DNA of 64,000 nt from Bradyrhizobium japonicum USDA 6. Lineage in GTDB: Bacteria; Pseudomonadota; Alphaproteobacteria; Rhizobiales; Xanthobacteraceae. The stretch's first letter is position 1. Every line of letters starts with the position of its first letter. The notes below the pieces were generated by a model. That model had not been told where the DNA came from, did no database searches, and saw only the letters and a program-made list of their open reading frames with translations. Position numbers and translations under genes: made by a program. The stretch is taken from the NCBI RefSeq assembly GCF_000284375.1, contig NC_017249.1:868001-932000 (forward strand), written 5' to 3'. Positions 45,440 to 54,424 of this stretch are shown here, in pieces.

Positions 45440-46282
45440 GTGAAGAATACGAGGGTCTATTTTGGTGCGGCCGGACGACTACTGCCGACGGATGAGCAAA
45501 GGGATACGAAGCAGCGTGAGCTTGCGGATAAGCTGACATCCATCGCTCGCTTTAAGGAGCAACAGCTCTTGCGACGCGATTGGATTGCGGTTGACGACGT
45601 GATTGATTGGAGATCCCGCGATCGAGAAACCGGGGTCGAGCGCCAAGATTATCGGATCTCAGCTCTAAGAGATTTCGACTTGGCCATCCGGACAGGCGCT
45701 CATTTCTTTATAGGCGAACAATCTAGGATACTTCTAACTTTTCCATTTGTTGATGTGCCTGCAGCGCTAAGTAAGGATCCATTTTCTCTCCCCGCGTCCT
45801 ACTGGCTGTCTCGGGCGGAATGGCAAGCGCAGCACGAACTGGCGCCTGCTCAACACGATGAATCCGACGAAGCCAAACTAAAGAGGTTGTTTAAAAGCCA
45901 TCTTCAATGGGCATGGATTCCACGCGAGCTGTGTCTGCGTTGGTCAGAAAACGTACCATTCAAGCCGCGACCTGAGTGGTTCAAGAACGGAACACCGGTT
46001 GCGCAAGACGACGATTCTGGCGCTGAGAAAACTCTCGTCTCAAAGCGTCGCACCAATAACGCGAGGGGACGGCCGAAGGACTATCCGTGGGACACGATAA
46101 TCAAAGAGTATGCGCTAAGCCTGGTGAAAAAGCACGGCGTCCCAGGCGAAGGCAACAACAAGCTTCCGCGGCGAGAAGATTTGGTGAAGGCCATTCAGAA
46201 TGAATGGGCCCAGACGCGGGACATCCATCTAGCCACGTCCAGCGTCCGTCGTTACGTCCGAAAGTGGCTCTCTGAACTCTGA
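45440..46282 (+). CDS. Island hypothetical protein
   Basis: A 280-residue soluble protein with a GTG start, GGAGG 12 bases upstream. The central part contains LPASYWLSRAEWQAQHELAP and a Trp-rich segment (LQWAWIPRELCLRWSE). The C-terminal 75 residues (NARGRPKDYPWDTIIKEYAL to SSVRRYVRKWLSEL) look helical and basic, as in DNA-binding tails of integrative-element proteins. I cannot assign a family. Confidence 0.7.
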   Translation: MKNTRVYFGAAGRLLPTDEQRDTKQRELADKLTSIARFKEQQLLRRDWIAVDDVIDWRSRDRETGVERQDYRISALRDFDLAIRTGAHFFIGEQSRILLTFPFVDVPAALSKDPFSLPASYWLSRAEWQAQHELAPAQHDESDEAKLKRLFKSHLQWAWIPRELCLRWSENVPFKPRPEWFKNGTPVAQDDDSGAEKTLVSKRRTNNARGRPKDYPWDTIIKEYALSLVKKHGVPGEGNNKLPRREDLVKAIQNEWAQTRDIHLATSSVRRYVRKWLSEL

Positions 46283-46414
46283 TCGCTATTCTCATAATTG
46301 CGAGTCTGAATTATGAGCAATTTTGAACTGGTTATGGGCGGATCGTAGCTCCGGATAACTGTAATCGCTCTCTCATCGATGACGAGGATTTCCTTCGTTT
46401 GACGAGAGGCCCTC

Positions 46415-46669
46415 ATGAGCGAAAGCACAGACCTAGTTCCCGAACGCATGCTGCGGCGCGCCGAAGCGGCCAAGTACGTTGTCGCGACATACAACGTCCC
46501 CTGCTCGCCCAAGACGCTCGCAAAGCTTGCCTGTGTAAGCTCAGAGGGGCCGCCCTTCCGGCTCGCGGGGCGCTTTCCGCTCTATCCCGTCTCCGGACTC
46601 GATGACTGGGCCAAGAAAAAGATCGGGCCGCTAGTCCGGTCGACGTCCGAAGTCCGGCGCGTTGCCTAA
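46415..46669 (+). CDS. AlpA/excisionase-like helix-turn-helix protein
   Basis: An 84-residue protein with MLRRAEAAKYVVATYNVPCS and KTLAKLACVSSEGPPFRLAG, the pattern of MerR-like/AlpA helix-turn-helix domains used by integrative elements as excisionase or regulator. It ends in YPVSGLDDWAKKKIGP, the usual specificity helix. Its place between integrase and replication ATPase suits a role in excision control or as a transcription activator. Confidence 0.8.
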   Translation: MSESTDLVPERMLRRAEAAKYVVATYNVPCSPKTLAKLACVSSEGPPFRLAGRFPLYPVSGLDDWAKKKIGPLVRSTSEVRRVA

Positions 46670-46753
46670 CACCACACCCAAATGAAAACCCAGCGGTGCG
46701 ATCCTCTCTTGCAGGATCAGATCGCGCGCGCCGGGCTTCGAAGGAGCCTTAGT

Positions 46754-46945
46754 TTGAAAGTCTCTATCAAACGACCACCCAAAACTCAACCGGTTTGCGA
46801 TCTGCCCCTGTTCAAGTGGCGCATTCTGGCCGTGCACCCGACCACCCGAGCCGGCCGCTTCGTCGCACGGCGGTATCGTATCCACCCGGCAGTTGCAGAT
46901 CTTATCGCAGGCCTCGCTGGTATAGGCGCGGGGGGTGAGCAATGA
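46754..46945 (+). CDS. Small island protein
   Basis: A basic protein of 63 residues from a TTG start with AAGGAG nine bases upstream; the frame is also open from an ATG at 46682. The conserved-looking part is LPLFKWRILAVHPTTRAGRF followed by VARRYRIHPAVADLIAGLAG. The last codons overlap the next gene (ATGA), so it belongs to the same operon. Function unknown. Confidence 0.55.
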   Translation: MKVSIKRPPKTQPVCDLPLFKWRILAVHPTTRAGRFVARRYRIHPAVADLIAGLAGIGAGGEQ

Positions 46946-47223
46946 GCAAGCTGACCATCCACAAGTCCGACGGGGCACGCCAGACCTTCACCGGTCGCCA
47001 AGCTTGGATGTTGCGAAGATTGATCGACGCTGGTTCGAGGGGGATCACGCTGCTCGACCACCCGGCCCCGCGAGGCTCGCATTACATCTATATGCTTCGG
47101 AAGGCGGGCCTGAACATCTCGACGACTAACGAACCACACGAGGGGCCGTTCCCAGGGATGCACGGTCGCTATCGTCTCGAGACGTCAATCACGCTTGTGT
47201 TGGGGGAGAACGGCCAGCAATGA
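46942..47223 (+). CDS. Winged-helix-domain small protein
   Basis: A 93-residue protein: RQTFTGRQAWMLRRLIDAGS, GITLLDHPAPRGSHYIYMLR, then ISTTNEPHEGPFPGMHGRYR. The layout of a helix-turn-helix followed by a beta wing suggests a winged-helix DNA-binding protein of the kind found in phage-like replication modules. It overlaps both flanking genes by four bases. Confidence 0.72.
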   Translation: MSKLTIHKSDGARQTFTGRQAWMLRRLIDAGSRGITLLDHPAPRGSHYIYMLRKAGLNISTTNEPHEGPFPGMHGRYRLETSITLVLGENGQQ

Positions 47224-48791
47224 CCTTTCAGTCCCGATCACCACTCACGCCGTTTGAACTCGCCAGGCGAGCCCAAGTGCTCACGGCAAACCGGGAACCA
47301 GACGTCGCCTTGGACGGGGTCGACGCTCGCCAGTATGGCGAGCATGCGGCTGGTATCATCCGCGACTGCAAACGAGACGTAGCTTCGGCGCCAGCCGATA
47401 GGAAGCTTGCGGCCTTCGAAGCGGCCGCTGCAACCCTCAGCGCCGCAGTCGCCGATCGATGGCTGCCGAAAGCCATCATCGCGGATCGTCTGCAGGAAAT
47501 TGCAGACGCTCACAGCGCGTTCGGTAAGTCGCCGGAGGACGTCCAGCGCATCATCTCGAACGCCGTGGCGAAGATCGACGTCAAACCGATCGAGCTGCCA
47601 GCAAAGCCCTTGAAGCGTCGGCTGATCGCGCATCGAGCCAGCGACCTCGAGCCGGAGAAGCTTGTCTGGGTTTGGCCGGGCCGCATCCCGGAGGGTAAGC
47701 TGGTGCTCCTCGGCGGGCCGCCTGGACTCGGCAAGAGCCAGTTGACCGCGTTCATGTCGGCTACCGTCTCGAACGGCGGCCATTGGCCGTGCGGCGAGGG
47801 CTCAACACTCCCCGGAGGCGTCATCTTCATGAGTGCGGAGGATGGCGTGCAGGACACCATCATCCCGCGCCTCATGGCGGCGGGGGCAGACCGGAAGCGC
47901 GTTCACATTGTGTCGGCTGCGACCAAGCCCGACGGGACGGGCAGGAAGACGTTCAGCCTAAAGACTGACGTTGATCTCCTGGAGGAGATGGCCAAGAAGA
48001 TTGGCACGGTTAGGCTGATCATCGTTGATCCCATATCGGCGTACATGGGTGGCAGCGACGGCAATGGAAATGTCGAGACCCGTGAAGTCCTGGAGCCGCT
48101 AGCCGACATGGCCAACCGTCTTCGGATCGCCGTTGTCGCCGTGACGCACCTCAACAAGGGTGGTGGCGGTGGCAACCAGAGCGCCTTGAACCGGTTCGCC
48201 GGCTCGATCGCGTTCGTGGCCGCGGCCCGGGCGGCCTTCGTCGTGATCGAGGATCATGAAGACGATGAGCGGAGGTTCCTGCTGCAAGCCAAGAATAACC
48301 TCGGCAAGAAGTGCAAGGGGCTCGCATTCCGGCTCGAGCAACGCCTGGTCGGGAACGACGTGATGTCATCCAACGTCATGTTTGAAGGCGACCACGTCAG
48401 TGAGTCGATCGATGAGGCTTTGTCAGCGTCCGAGAACCGCGGGTCCAAAAAGGGGCAATTGGGTGGTGGCAAAGAAGATGTCATGCGGTTCCTGCAGGAC
48501 GTCTTGTCGGCTGGTCCCGTGGACGTCCTAGAGGTCGAACGCCAGGCGCGAGCTGCCGCTTTGCTGGAGGATGACAAGCGCTTGAGCAAGAGCAAGGTGT
48601 TCCGGGACGCCCGCGATGCTCTCGGCGTGACGTCCTCACGGGAGGGGTTTGGCCCCGGCTCGCGGTTCGTCTTGGCCCTGTCTCTGTCTGCGACGCCATT
48701 GGCGCCCATTGGCGCCATAGACATTCCCTCCCAAAACAGGGCGCCAATGGACGATTTGGGCGCCAATGGAGAGCTCGGAGGTCTGCAATGA
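47220..48791 (+). CDS. RecA-fold (AAA_25/RepA-like) ATPase
   Basis: A 523-residue ATPase. The Walker A is GGPPGLGKS (165-173), and FMSAEDGVQDTIIPRLMAAG and LIIVDPISAYMGGSDGNGNV (Walker B with the following loop) match the RepA/DnaB-like AAA_25 family. An N-terminal helical region of about 130 residues and a C-terminal winged-helix-like region (VDVLEVERQARAAALLEDDK) flank it. Homologues serve as plasmid or integrative-element replicative helicases or primase partners. Its four-base overlap with neighbours on both sides marks a compact replication operon. Confidence 0.85.
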   Translation: MTFQSRSPLTPFELARRAQVLTANREPDVALDGVDARQYGEHAAGIIRDCKRDVASAPADRKLAAFEAAAATLSAAVADRWLPKAIIADRLQEIADAHSAFGKSPEDVQRIISNAVAKIDVKPIELPAKPLKRRLIAHRASDLEPEKLVWVWPGRIPEGKLVLLGGPPGLGKSQLTAFMSATVSNGGHWPCGEGSTLPGGVIFMSAEDGVQDTIIPRLMAAGADRKRVHIVSAATKPDGTGRKTFSLKTDVDLLEEMAKKIGTVRLIIVDPISAYMGGSDGNGNVETREVLEPLADMANRLRIAVVAVTHLNKGGGGGNQSALNRFAGSIAFVAAARAAFVVIEDHEDDERRFLLQAKNNLGKKCKGLAFRLEQRLVGNDVMSSNVMFEGDHVSESIDEALSASENRGSKKGQLGGGKEDVMRFLQDVLSAGPVDVLEVERQARAAALLEDDKRLSKSKVFRDARDALGVTSSREGFGPGSRFVLALSLSATPLAPIGAIDIPSQNRAPMDDLGANGELGGLQ

Positions 48792-49146
48792 CGGCTCGAA
48801 GGGCCGCCGGGCCCCCTGGCTTTTCCGGTGCGAGTGCGATGGCCAATTCTATACCGCCGGCATCGGCCGGTTCGAGGACGGCCGGATCGCTGAAGTATTC
48901 ATCAACGGAACGAAGGTTGGCACAACTGCTGAGGCCAACGCTCGAGATGCCCCGGTTTGTCGCTTCCCTAGCTCTCCGGCACAGCTGTCCCGCCGAAACT
49001 ATCCGACGCGCGCCTTGGTTCGACCGGGTAGCCCAGGTGGTCCATTGGCAACGCTGCTCAATACGGTTGTTCGTGAGGACTATCTAGAACGACCGTACGT
49101 CAGGCCGGCGATCGGAATTGCAGTTGTTTTAGAAACAGAGAGGGCA
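48788..49146 (+). pseudogene. TSCPD-like small protein gene with several frameshifts
   Basis: A good start (ATG with GGAGG upstream, overlapping the previous stop as ATGA) gives MTARRAAGPP. The expected continuation WLFRCECDGQFYTAGIGRFE is in the next frame; adding one C to the C5 run at 48812-48816 joins them. After TTAEANARDA the conserved VASLALRHSCPAETIRRA is in yet another frame, then LVRPGSPGGPLATLL returns. Read together this is a single small domain resembling the TSCPD module of ribonucleotide reductases, common next to replication genes in rhizobial elements. Three shifts suggest decay, although sequence error at the first is likely. Confidence 0.55.
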
Positions 49147-49437
49147 ATGAGCGGTAATCGGAAAAAGGGTTGGTCCCAACGGGACATCGAGTCGTCGTTC
49201 TGGATCTTCTTTGAGGACTTGGTCCGCGACGGCGATTTGGCGTCTTTCTTCAAACACGCCGGCATCACGATCGAGGCGGATTGTGAATGGGATAATTTCA
49301 AGCGCCGCTTCACCTCTCGGGGCCGGCTTGATTTGGACCTGTTCTTGGACACTGTCGTCAGCTGGCCGCCAATCGCAGCCCGGGTCGCCGAACTAAAAGC
49401 AGAGAAATTATGCCGCGATCAGCGTTCCGGTCCTTGA
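49147..49437 (+). CDS. Small island hypothetical protein
   Basis: A 96-residue protein: MSGNRKKGWSQRDIESSFWI, FFEDLVRDGDLASFFKHAGI and a basic region RRFTSRGRLDLDLFLDTVVS. AGAGAGG lies before the ATG. It shares its frame with the upstream disrupted gene, with no stop between them. It overlaps the following gene by 28 bases. No family recognised. Confidence 0.55.
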   Translation: MSGNRKKGWSQRDIESSFWIFFEDLVRDGDLASFFKHAGITIEADCEWDNFKRRFTSRGRLDLDLFLDTVVSWPPIAARVAELKAEKLCRDQRSGP

Positions 49438-49949
49438 CCTCGCAGCACTGGGAGATTGACCTGCGTGACTTGCGACGGCAGCAGGGGATTGTCTCGCGTG
49501 GCGGTATCAAAGCGTTCTGCGTGGGCAACCAAGTGCTAATCGAATGCGGCGGCCGGCAAGTAGCGTCAATCTCCTTAACGGCGATAAGGCCTCATTTCGG
49601 CGGCCGGCGGTTCTATCTGCGCTGCCCGGAGTGCCGCGGTCTGGTGCGGATTATCTATAGCCCTCAATTCGTCTGTCGGCGTTGTGCGGGATTGTTGCAC
49701 CCCTCGACGAGGCAAAGGGGAGGAGATCGAGCAATAGAGCGCGCGGTACGGCTCAGGCGCCGACTAGGCGGCGACGGCTGCCTTTTGGAGCGGTTCCCGG
49801 CGCGACCGAAAGGCATGCATACGAAGACTTGGTTGCGCCTCTTCAACGAATGTCGCCATGATGAAATCCGTGGGATCGCTTATGCGACGGATCAACTCGG
49901 TTTTCGCGATTATCCCCCGACTGAGTGGATGATCGCATCTACTCTTTGA
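49410..49949 (+). CDS. Zinc-ribbon-containing hypothetical protein
   Basis: A 179-residue protein with a clear zinc-ribbon: CPECRGLVRIIYSPQFVCRR followed by C, giving C-x2-C...C-x2-C. Upstream are beta-type segments (GGRQVASISLTAIRPHFGG). A basic helical part (RAIERAVRLRRRLGG) follows. Similar zinc-ribbon proteins of unknown role occur in integrative elements. Start at MPRSAFRSL with AGAGAA upstream. Confidence 0.65.
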   Translation: MPRSAFRSLTSQHWEIDLRDLRRQQGIVSRGGIKAFCVGNQVLIECGGRQVASISLTAIRPHFGGRRFYLRCPECRGLVRIIYSPQFVCRRCAGLLHPSTRQRGGDRAIERAVRLRRRLGGDGCLLERFPARPKGMHTKTWLRLFNECRHDEIRGIAYATDQLGFRDYPPTEWMIASTL

Positions 49950-49987
49950 ATTTGAGAGGGGCGCTATCCAATCGCAACTTTACGGCG

Positions 49988-50152
49988 ATGGCCAACATTC
50001 ACTTCGTCGACAACGATAGGCTTCTAGACCACTCCGTCGAACAGGCTGTCATCGAATTCGGAGAGAGCGGCAAGATCTTCACCGCTGCGGAAGTCACCTC
50101 GGCCAAGGATCGGCTTCGGCCGATGTGTATGCTGTTCTCGGGGAAGAAATGA
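49988..50152 (+). CDS. Possible very small protein
   Basis: A 54-residue frame MANIHFVDNDRLLDHSVEQA ending MCMLFSGKK. Composition is plausible, but the ribosome site (ACGGCG) is weak and I know no homologue. It could instead be chance. Confidence 0.3.
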   Translation: MANIHFVDNDRLLDHSVEQAVIEFGESGKIFTAAEVTSAKDRLRPMCMLFSGKK

Positions 50153-50726
50153 GGTCCCCCTCTATCGAATGGCCGTATTCCTCGATGCGCCAGTCGGACG
50201 CTCGAAACCTAGCTCCCGAGTTCCGGCGCATGCCGACCAGCCGATTAAGCAAGCCAGTAATACAGCCTTGTTCTCGGCTGATTCGAGCGTGACCTTTTGT
50301 GCCCTCGCCGCGTACGAGCGTGCCGCGTGATTAGGATCGTCGCGCTTGGAGTAGCTTGGATTGGGGAGGCGAAGGAATTAAGGATGGCTCTGATTCCCAG
50401 AGGGGAAGCGCTGTTGCCATAATATCTCCGTTTCGTTGCGAATTGGGCTTGGGCCGGACGTGCCGGCTCGAACGGAGTTATTTAGAATCCAACGGCTGAT
50501 AGGTTCGTGAGAAAGGTGAGTTTTTCTGACCCAGAAATTGCTACCCACGAATCTCCACGTCACGCAAAATATGCCCTTGTCGGGGCGACAAGAATGACAC
50601 TACTCTAAGCTGTTTCGCACACAACTACACTAAAAAAATCACACTTTGCGACCACGAAGTACTGCGGAAACTTTGAGAGGAATTGGCATCGAAATAGTCA
50701 ATACAGAAGCACAAGGAATTTTGAGA
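50153..50726. other. Gene-poor region before the DUF2235 gene
   Basis: About 570 bases without a convincing gene. It contains a short hairpin, CTTGTCG-GGG-CGACAAG at 50576-50592, and AT-rich sequence with an A7 run near 50632, likely part of the promoter of the following gene. Confidence 0.35.
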
Positions 50727-51878
50727 ATGGCACGTACCGGTGGTTTTCGACACCTCATCTACTTCATTGACGGTACATGGCTCTGGGCTGGAAGCGATAG
50801 CAATTTTAATGTGTATTCGAACATCTACCGGCTCAATACACTGCTAAGCGCTGATGACGAAAACGGCCGCGCACAAATCATACACTATTCGAGAGGACTC
50901 GGTTCTGGGACCGGAAAGGCTAAGAAGTGGCTGGCCGGCGCCTTCTCCTTCGGGATCGATGAGCTCGTTGCAGATCTGTACGTCAATATCTGCTCGAATT
51001 TTGAGCGGGGAGACAAGATTTACATCTTCGGGTTTTCGCGAGGAGCCGTGGTTGCTCGCGCACTTACGGGACTTCTCTCTCACGGAATTCTCAAAGCCCA
51101 CCATATCAATCGATTTTCCCAGGTGTGGGCGTCTTACGTGCGCAGCGGAGAAATCCTTCCAGCCGGACAATCGGAATCAACACTGGTCAAATTGAGGTCG
51201 GCGGCCGAAGGGAAACTCGACGACAAGAGCTTCTCAGATCGGACTCCGAGAATCGAGTTTGTCGGCTTATTCGACACCGTCTCCGGCGGTCACGGCCCTT
51301 CTGAAATAGCGCAACAGCTCAGGCTAAGCACCGGCCTCGTCCAGCCGAATGTGAAACATGCCGTTCATCTTTTGTCTATTGACGAGACGAGACTGTTCTT
51401 CAAACCGGTTTACTGGGCTGGACTTGGGTCCAGTCCAAACGGCCCCACTTTCCGCACCAAAAGGACACTCGAGCAAATTTGGATGCCTGGCGTTCATTCC
51501 GACGTCGGCGGCACATACGGCGAGAGGCACTTAGGCAATTTGGCGCTTCTTACGATGATTGATCGCGTGATTGCGCGGACTGAGCTTTTCTTCGATTTGA
51601 AGGAGGTAAGGAAGCTACAGATTCTCCCAGAGAGTGGCGATCCTATTCGAGTGCACGATGAGTTTAACGGCACATGGCGCCTGTGGTCGGACGCGAGCCC
51701 TCGCCTCGTAGATCGGGGTGTTATCCAAGCAATTCATCCGTTCGCGAAGAAAATGACCTCCCTTCCCGTCAACTACAAGGACAAAGCGAACCAGGACCTT
51801 TACAGATTGTCCCCAGAGTTTAGTTCGATGAACGAGGCCGAAGAATTTCTCTCCGGCCACTTCAAAGGCGCTTACTGA
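50727..51878 (+). CDS. DUF2235 alpha/beta hydrolase (Tle1-like phospholipase family)
   Basis: A 383-residue hydrolase of the DUF2235 family. The N-terminal FIDGTW (13-18) is the family start. The nucleophile elbow is FGFSRGA (Ser104), the acid region is FVGLFDTVSG and the His lies in MPGVHSDVGGTYGERHLGN. Related domains occur in type VI secretion phospholipase effectors (Tle1) and in stand-alone proteins. No VgrG, PAAR or immunity gene is adjacent, so a secretion role is unproven. ATG chosen with AAGGAA upstream. No signal peptide. Confidence 0.85.
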   Translation: MARTGGFRHLIYFIDGTWLWAGSDSNFNVYSNIYRLNTLLSADDENGRAQIIHYSRGLGSGTGKAKKWLAGAFSFGIDELVADLYVNICSNFERGDKIYIFGFSRGAVVARALTGLLSHGILKAHHINRFSQVWASYVRSGEILPAGQSESTLVKLRSAAEGKLDDKSFSDRTPRIEFVGLFDTVSGGHGPSEIAQQLRLSTGLVQPNVKHAVHLLSIDETRLFFKPVYWAGLGSSPNGPTFRTKRTLEQIWMPGVHSDVGGTYGERHLGNLALLTMIDRVIARTELFFDLKEVRKLQILPESGDPIRVHDEFNGTWRLWSDASPRLVDRGVIQAIHPFAKKMTSLPVNYKDKANQDLYRLSPEFSSMNEAEEFLSGHFKGAY

Positions 51879-52351
51879 ATTCCCCGCATTCAGCGCCATG
51901 CTGTGAGCGGGGCGGCCACGCAGGGCCTCGCTGAAGCGCACGGCGGACATAAAGAGCCTGCCTGCAGTCTTGCGAGAGAGCTTCTCGCAAACAATAAGAT
52001 CCCGAGGAAACAAAGGAGTAGAAAGCGTCCTAAGATCGCTGGTCTGCCCGTTGCCCAAGTGTCAAATTCAGAGGACGGCGGCTCCACCAACAACAGGAGC
52101 CCATCATGGCGCGTGCATCTATCTCTCTCGTTTCCGTTCAGAAGCCGACCGCGAACACACCGGTCCTCCAGCGGCGCAACAAGTTTACGTCGAGCATCGA
52201 GCAACAGATCACCAAGATCGGCCTCTTCCGTGAAGGCAAGCGCATTTCGCACACGACCGACGAAATTGTCATCCAAGCTAAGAATGGCCTGCTGTCGGGC
52301 CTATTTTTATTGTTTGTCCCGCTATCGGGTTTGATCAGTTATCTCATCCTA

Positions 52352-53469
52352 GTACCCGGAATCAGAGCTGAGTGATACGGCGGCCTTTGAAACGGCGTTG
52401 ACGGACCTTTTTCTTGGTCCAGACGAAGGGCTCGGCTCTGTCGTTGTATGCGTTGACGTAGGCATCGATGTGTTCCTGAAGCTGCTTGAGGCTCGTGAAG
52501 GAGGTGCCGCTGAGCGACTGCCCCTGCAAGATGGAAAACCATACTTCGACCTGATTGAGCCATGACGCACTTGTCGGCGTGAAATGAAATTGCACGTTGG
52601 GGTGGGCCTTGAGCCAGTCCTCGTTCTTTTTATGGGTGTTGAGGTTGTCGAGGATGACGTGAAGCTTGCGGTTCGGAAAAGTCGCGGTGACGCTGTTCAT
52701 GAAATCGAGAAACTCGACGCGGCGCCGGCGTTTTGAATGGGTCGCGATGATCTTTCCGGTGGCGACTTCGAGCGCCGCAAACAATGTTGTGGTGCCATGC
52801 CGCTTGTAATCGTGGCTTTGGCCGGTTAAGGCGCGGCCATTGGGCAACTTCAGATAACCCTGCGCTCGCTCCAAAGCCTGGATCGAGGGCTTCTCGTCCA
52901 CGCACAGCACAATGGCCTTCGCCGGCGGCGCGACATAGAGGCCGACAACATCGGCGGCTTTGGCCGTAAAGTTCGGGTCGTTGCTCTCGCACCAGGACTT
53001 GCGAGCCACCAGGTCAATCTTGTGGCTGCGCAGGAACCGCCAGACATATTGGACATCGACATCGCCCAGCGCCTCGGCCAGCAGGGGGCCGGTCCAGCGC
53101 GCAAACCCTTGCGGTGGCGGCTTATCCAGCAGCTTCAGAATCCGCTTGTCGGTCGTCTTCGTATAGATCGGCTGCTTGCCAGGCCGCGGCTTGTCTTGCA
53201 GCCCTTCAAGGCCATGGTCGGCATAGCGATGCCGCCAAAGGCTGACAATCCGCGGCTGGACCCCAACTTCCTTGGCGATCGACCGGGTGCTGCGCCCATC
53301 CGCCGCCAACAGAACTATCCGCGCCCGCTTCAAATCGCGCTGCAACGTCACCGGTGAGCGACAGCACGCCTCAAGCACCTTGCGATCTTTCCTCGAAAGG
53401 TGGACTTCTCTTGCTTCGGGTATCATCCCGACCTTGAATCACGACTCACGTTCCAAGAAAAGTGGGTAC
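52352..53469. mobile_element. IS630-family insertion sequence
   Basis: An element of about 1118 bases with ends GTACCC and GGGTAC, flanked by CTA on the left and TAG on the right. This fits IS630-type insertion into CTAG with duplication of TA. It carries a single intact transposase on the minus strand, so it may still be mobile. Confidence 0.8.
52362..53426 (-). CDS. IS630-family transposase
   Basis: A 354-residue transposase with an N-terminal helix-turn-helix (STRSIAKEVGVQPRIVSLWR) and the DDE catalytic core: Asp in VLCVDEKPSIQA, Asp in VILDNLNTHKK and Glu in WLNQVEVWFSIL. Full-length and uninterrupted. It fills nearly the whole element. Confidence 0.95.
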   Translation of the reverse strand: MIPEAREVHLSRKDRKVLEACCRSPVTLQRDLKRARIVLLAADGRSTRSIAKEVGVQPRIVSLWRHRYADHGLEGLQDKPRPGKQPIYTKTTDKRILKLLDKPPPQGFARWTGPLLAEALGDVDVQYVWRFLRSHKIDLVARKSWCESNDPNFTAKAADVVGLYVAPPAKAIVLCVDEKPSIQALERAQGYLKLPNGRALTGQSHDYKRHGTTTLFAALEVATGKIIATHSKRRRRVEFLDFMNSVTATFPNRKLHVILDNLNTHKKNEDWLKAHPNVQFHFTPTSASWLNQVEVWFSILQGQSLSGTSFTSLKQLQEHIDAYVNAYNDRAEPFVWTKKKVRQRRFKGRRITQL

Positions 53470-53523
53470 TAGGGAGCCAAAACTACGCTTGGATCAACGC
53501 CTGTGGTTTGCTGATCGTTCTCC

Positions 53524-53907
53524 ATGTTTTGCTGGATTTTCACGACGATCAGAGCAGTCCACTTAGTTGGCGTGAGGTTTTGGTTCATTCCCTCTACGTA
53601 CGCTGCTTCAGTCAGCGGCTTCATCGCTCTCCTGATGTGCTTGATGATGGGCCTCTTTGCTCATGAGGCTGCAAGGCAAGGACACCAAGTTAGAGACGTA
53701 ACGCTCTATGTCGCAGCTGCGATCCTTTACGGTGGTTGCGTCGTTTGGTCGTATTTCCACAATTGGCGGAAGACTCGATCGTACATCTTGGCTGCTAGCT
53801 TGACTGTCCTTCAGACAATATCCGCCATATTCGTGATAGGGCTGTTGTATCTATGGATGGACGGTCGCAATACTAGGCGGTACGAGCGCGAAGACGGTAC
53901 TAGCTAA
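53524..53907 (+). CDS. Membrane protein (possibly the 3' part of the IS-disrupted gene)
   Basis: A 127-residue frame with three hydrophobic segments: VSGFIALLMCLMMGLF, TLYVAAAILYGGCVVWSYF and LTVLQTISAIFVIGLLYLWM. The ATG is inside the other reading frame of the interrupted gene and has no good ribosome site, so this may be its true C-terminal half after a frameshift near 53530 rather than a separate gene. Confidence 0.5.
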   Translation: MFCWIFTTIRAVHLVGVRFWFIPSTYAASVSGFIALLMCLMMGLFAHEAARQGHQVRDVTLYVAAAILYGGCVVWSYFHNWRKTRSYILAASLTVLQTISAIFVIGLLYLWMDGRNTRRYEREDGTS

Positions 53908-54424
53908 GAAGACACTCCGCTCGGTGCTCGGAGATGAACGGGCCGATGTCTCATTATCTTTGATGGGTGCCGCCGATAGGCACGAGGTCACCAATGAAGC
54001 CATCGTGTGTGAGCGCGGAAGGATGCGACGGAAAAGGTCGCCAGGGGCGCCGGCCCGCGAGAGAGCTACACGTCCTACAAGATTTTCGACTTTACTGCGA
54101 GCACTGCGATGCAGAATGCGAATGACCAACGGTGGGACATGACATTTCCCCGAATGAGGAGATCATCTACAGCTCCGGGAAAAAATATCGCCGGCTGTGG
54201 TTGGTGGGCTGTTGACGCTGGAAGAAGCTGTTGCCGATACGATCGGTTACCGCAATCCGCGACGGGAAAGCGGCGCGCCGACAAGTTCGCCGAATTGGTC
54301 GCTGCGGCCTATGAGTTCGCCCATCGGCCAAATGGCGTAGACTTTCCCGAGAAATCCACCATTCTGAAAGTTTCTCACGTCGTAGCCGAGGTATGTCGCT
54401 TTTGGTCGAGCCAAAAACGTCATT
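53908..54424. other. Gene-poor, probably decayed region
   Basis: About 520 bases with only short, compositionally poor frames in all directions. Small protein-like patches such as DKFAELVAAAYEFAH occur, but nothing can be assembled into a gene. Confidence 0.35.

Larger units (their letters stand above)
52106..53666 (+). pseudogene. Membrane protein gene interrupted by IS630
   Basis: The first part (from MARASISLVSVQKPTANTPV) reads into a hydrophobic segment GLLSGLFLLFVPLSGLISYL and is cut at CTA by the insertion sequence. If the element is removed down to one CTAG target, the frame continues without a stop as LGSQNYAWINACGLLIVLHV and 40 more residues. Hydrophobic segments therefore lie on both sides of the insertion in one frame, which is good evidence that the element disrupted a membrane protein gene. 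A further shift may connect it to the membrane protein downstream. Confidence 0.55.
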
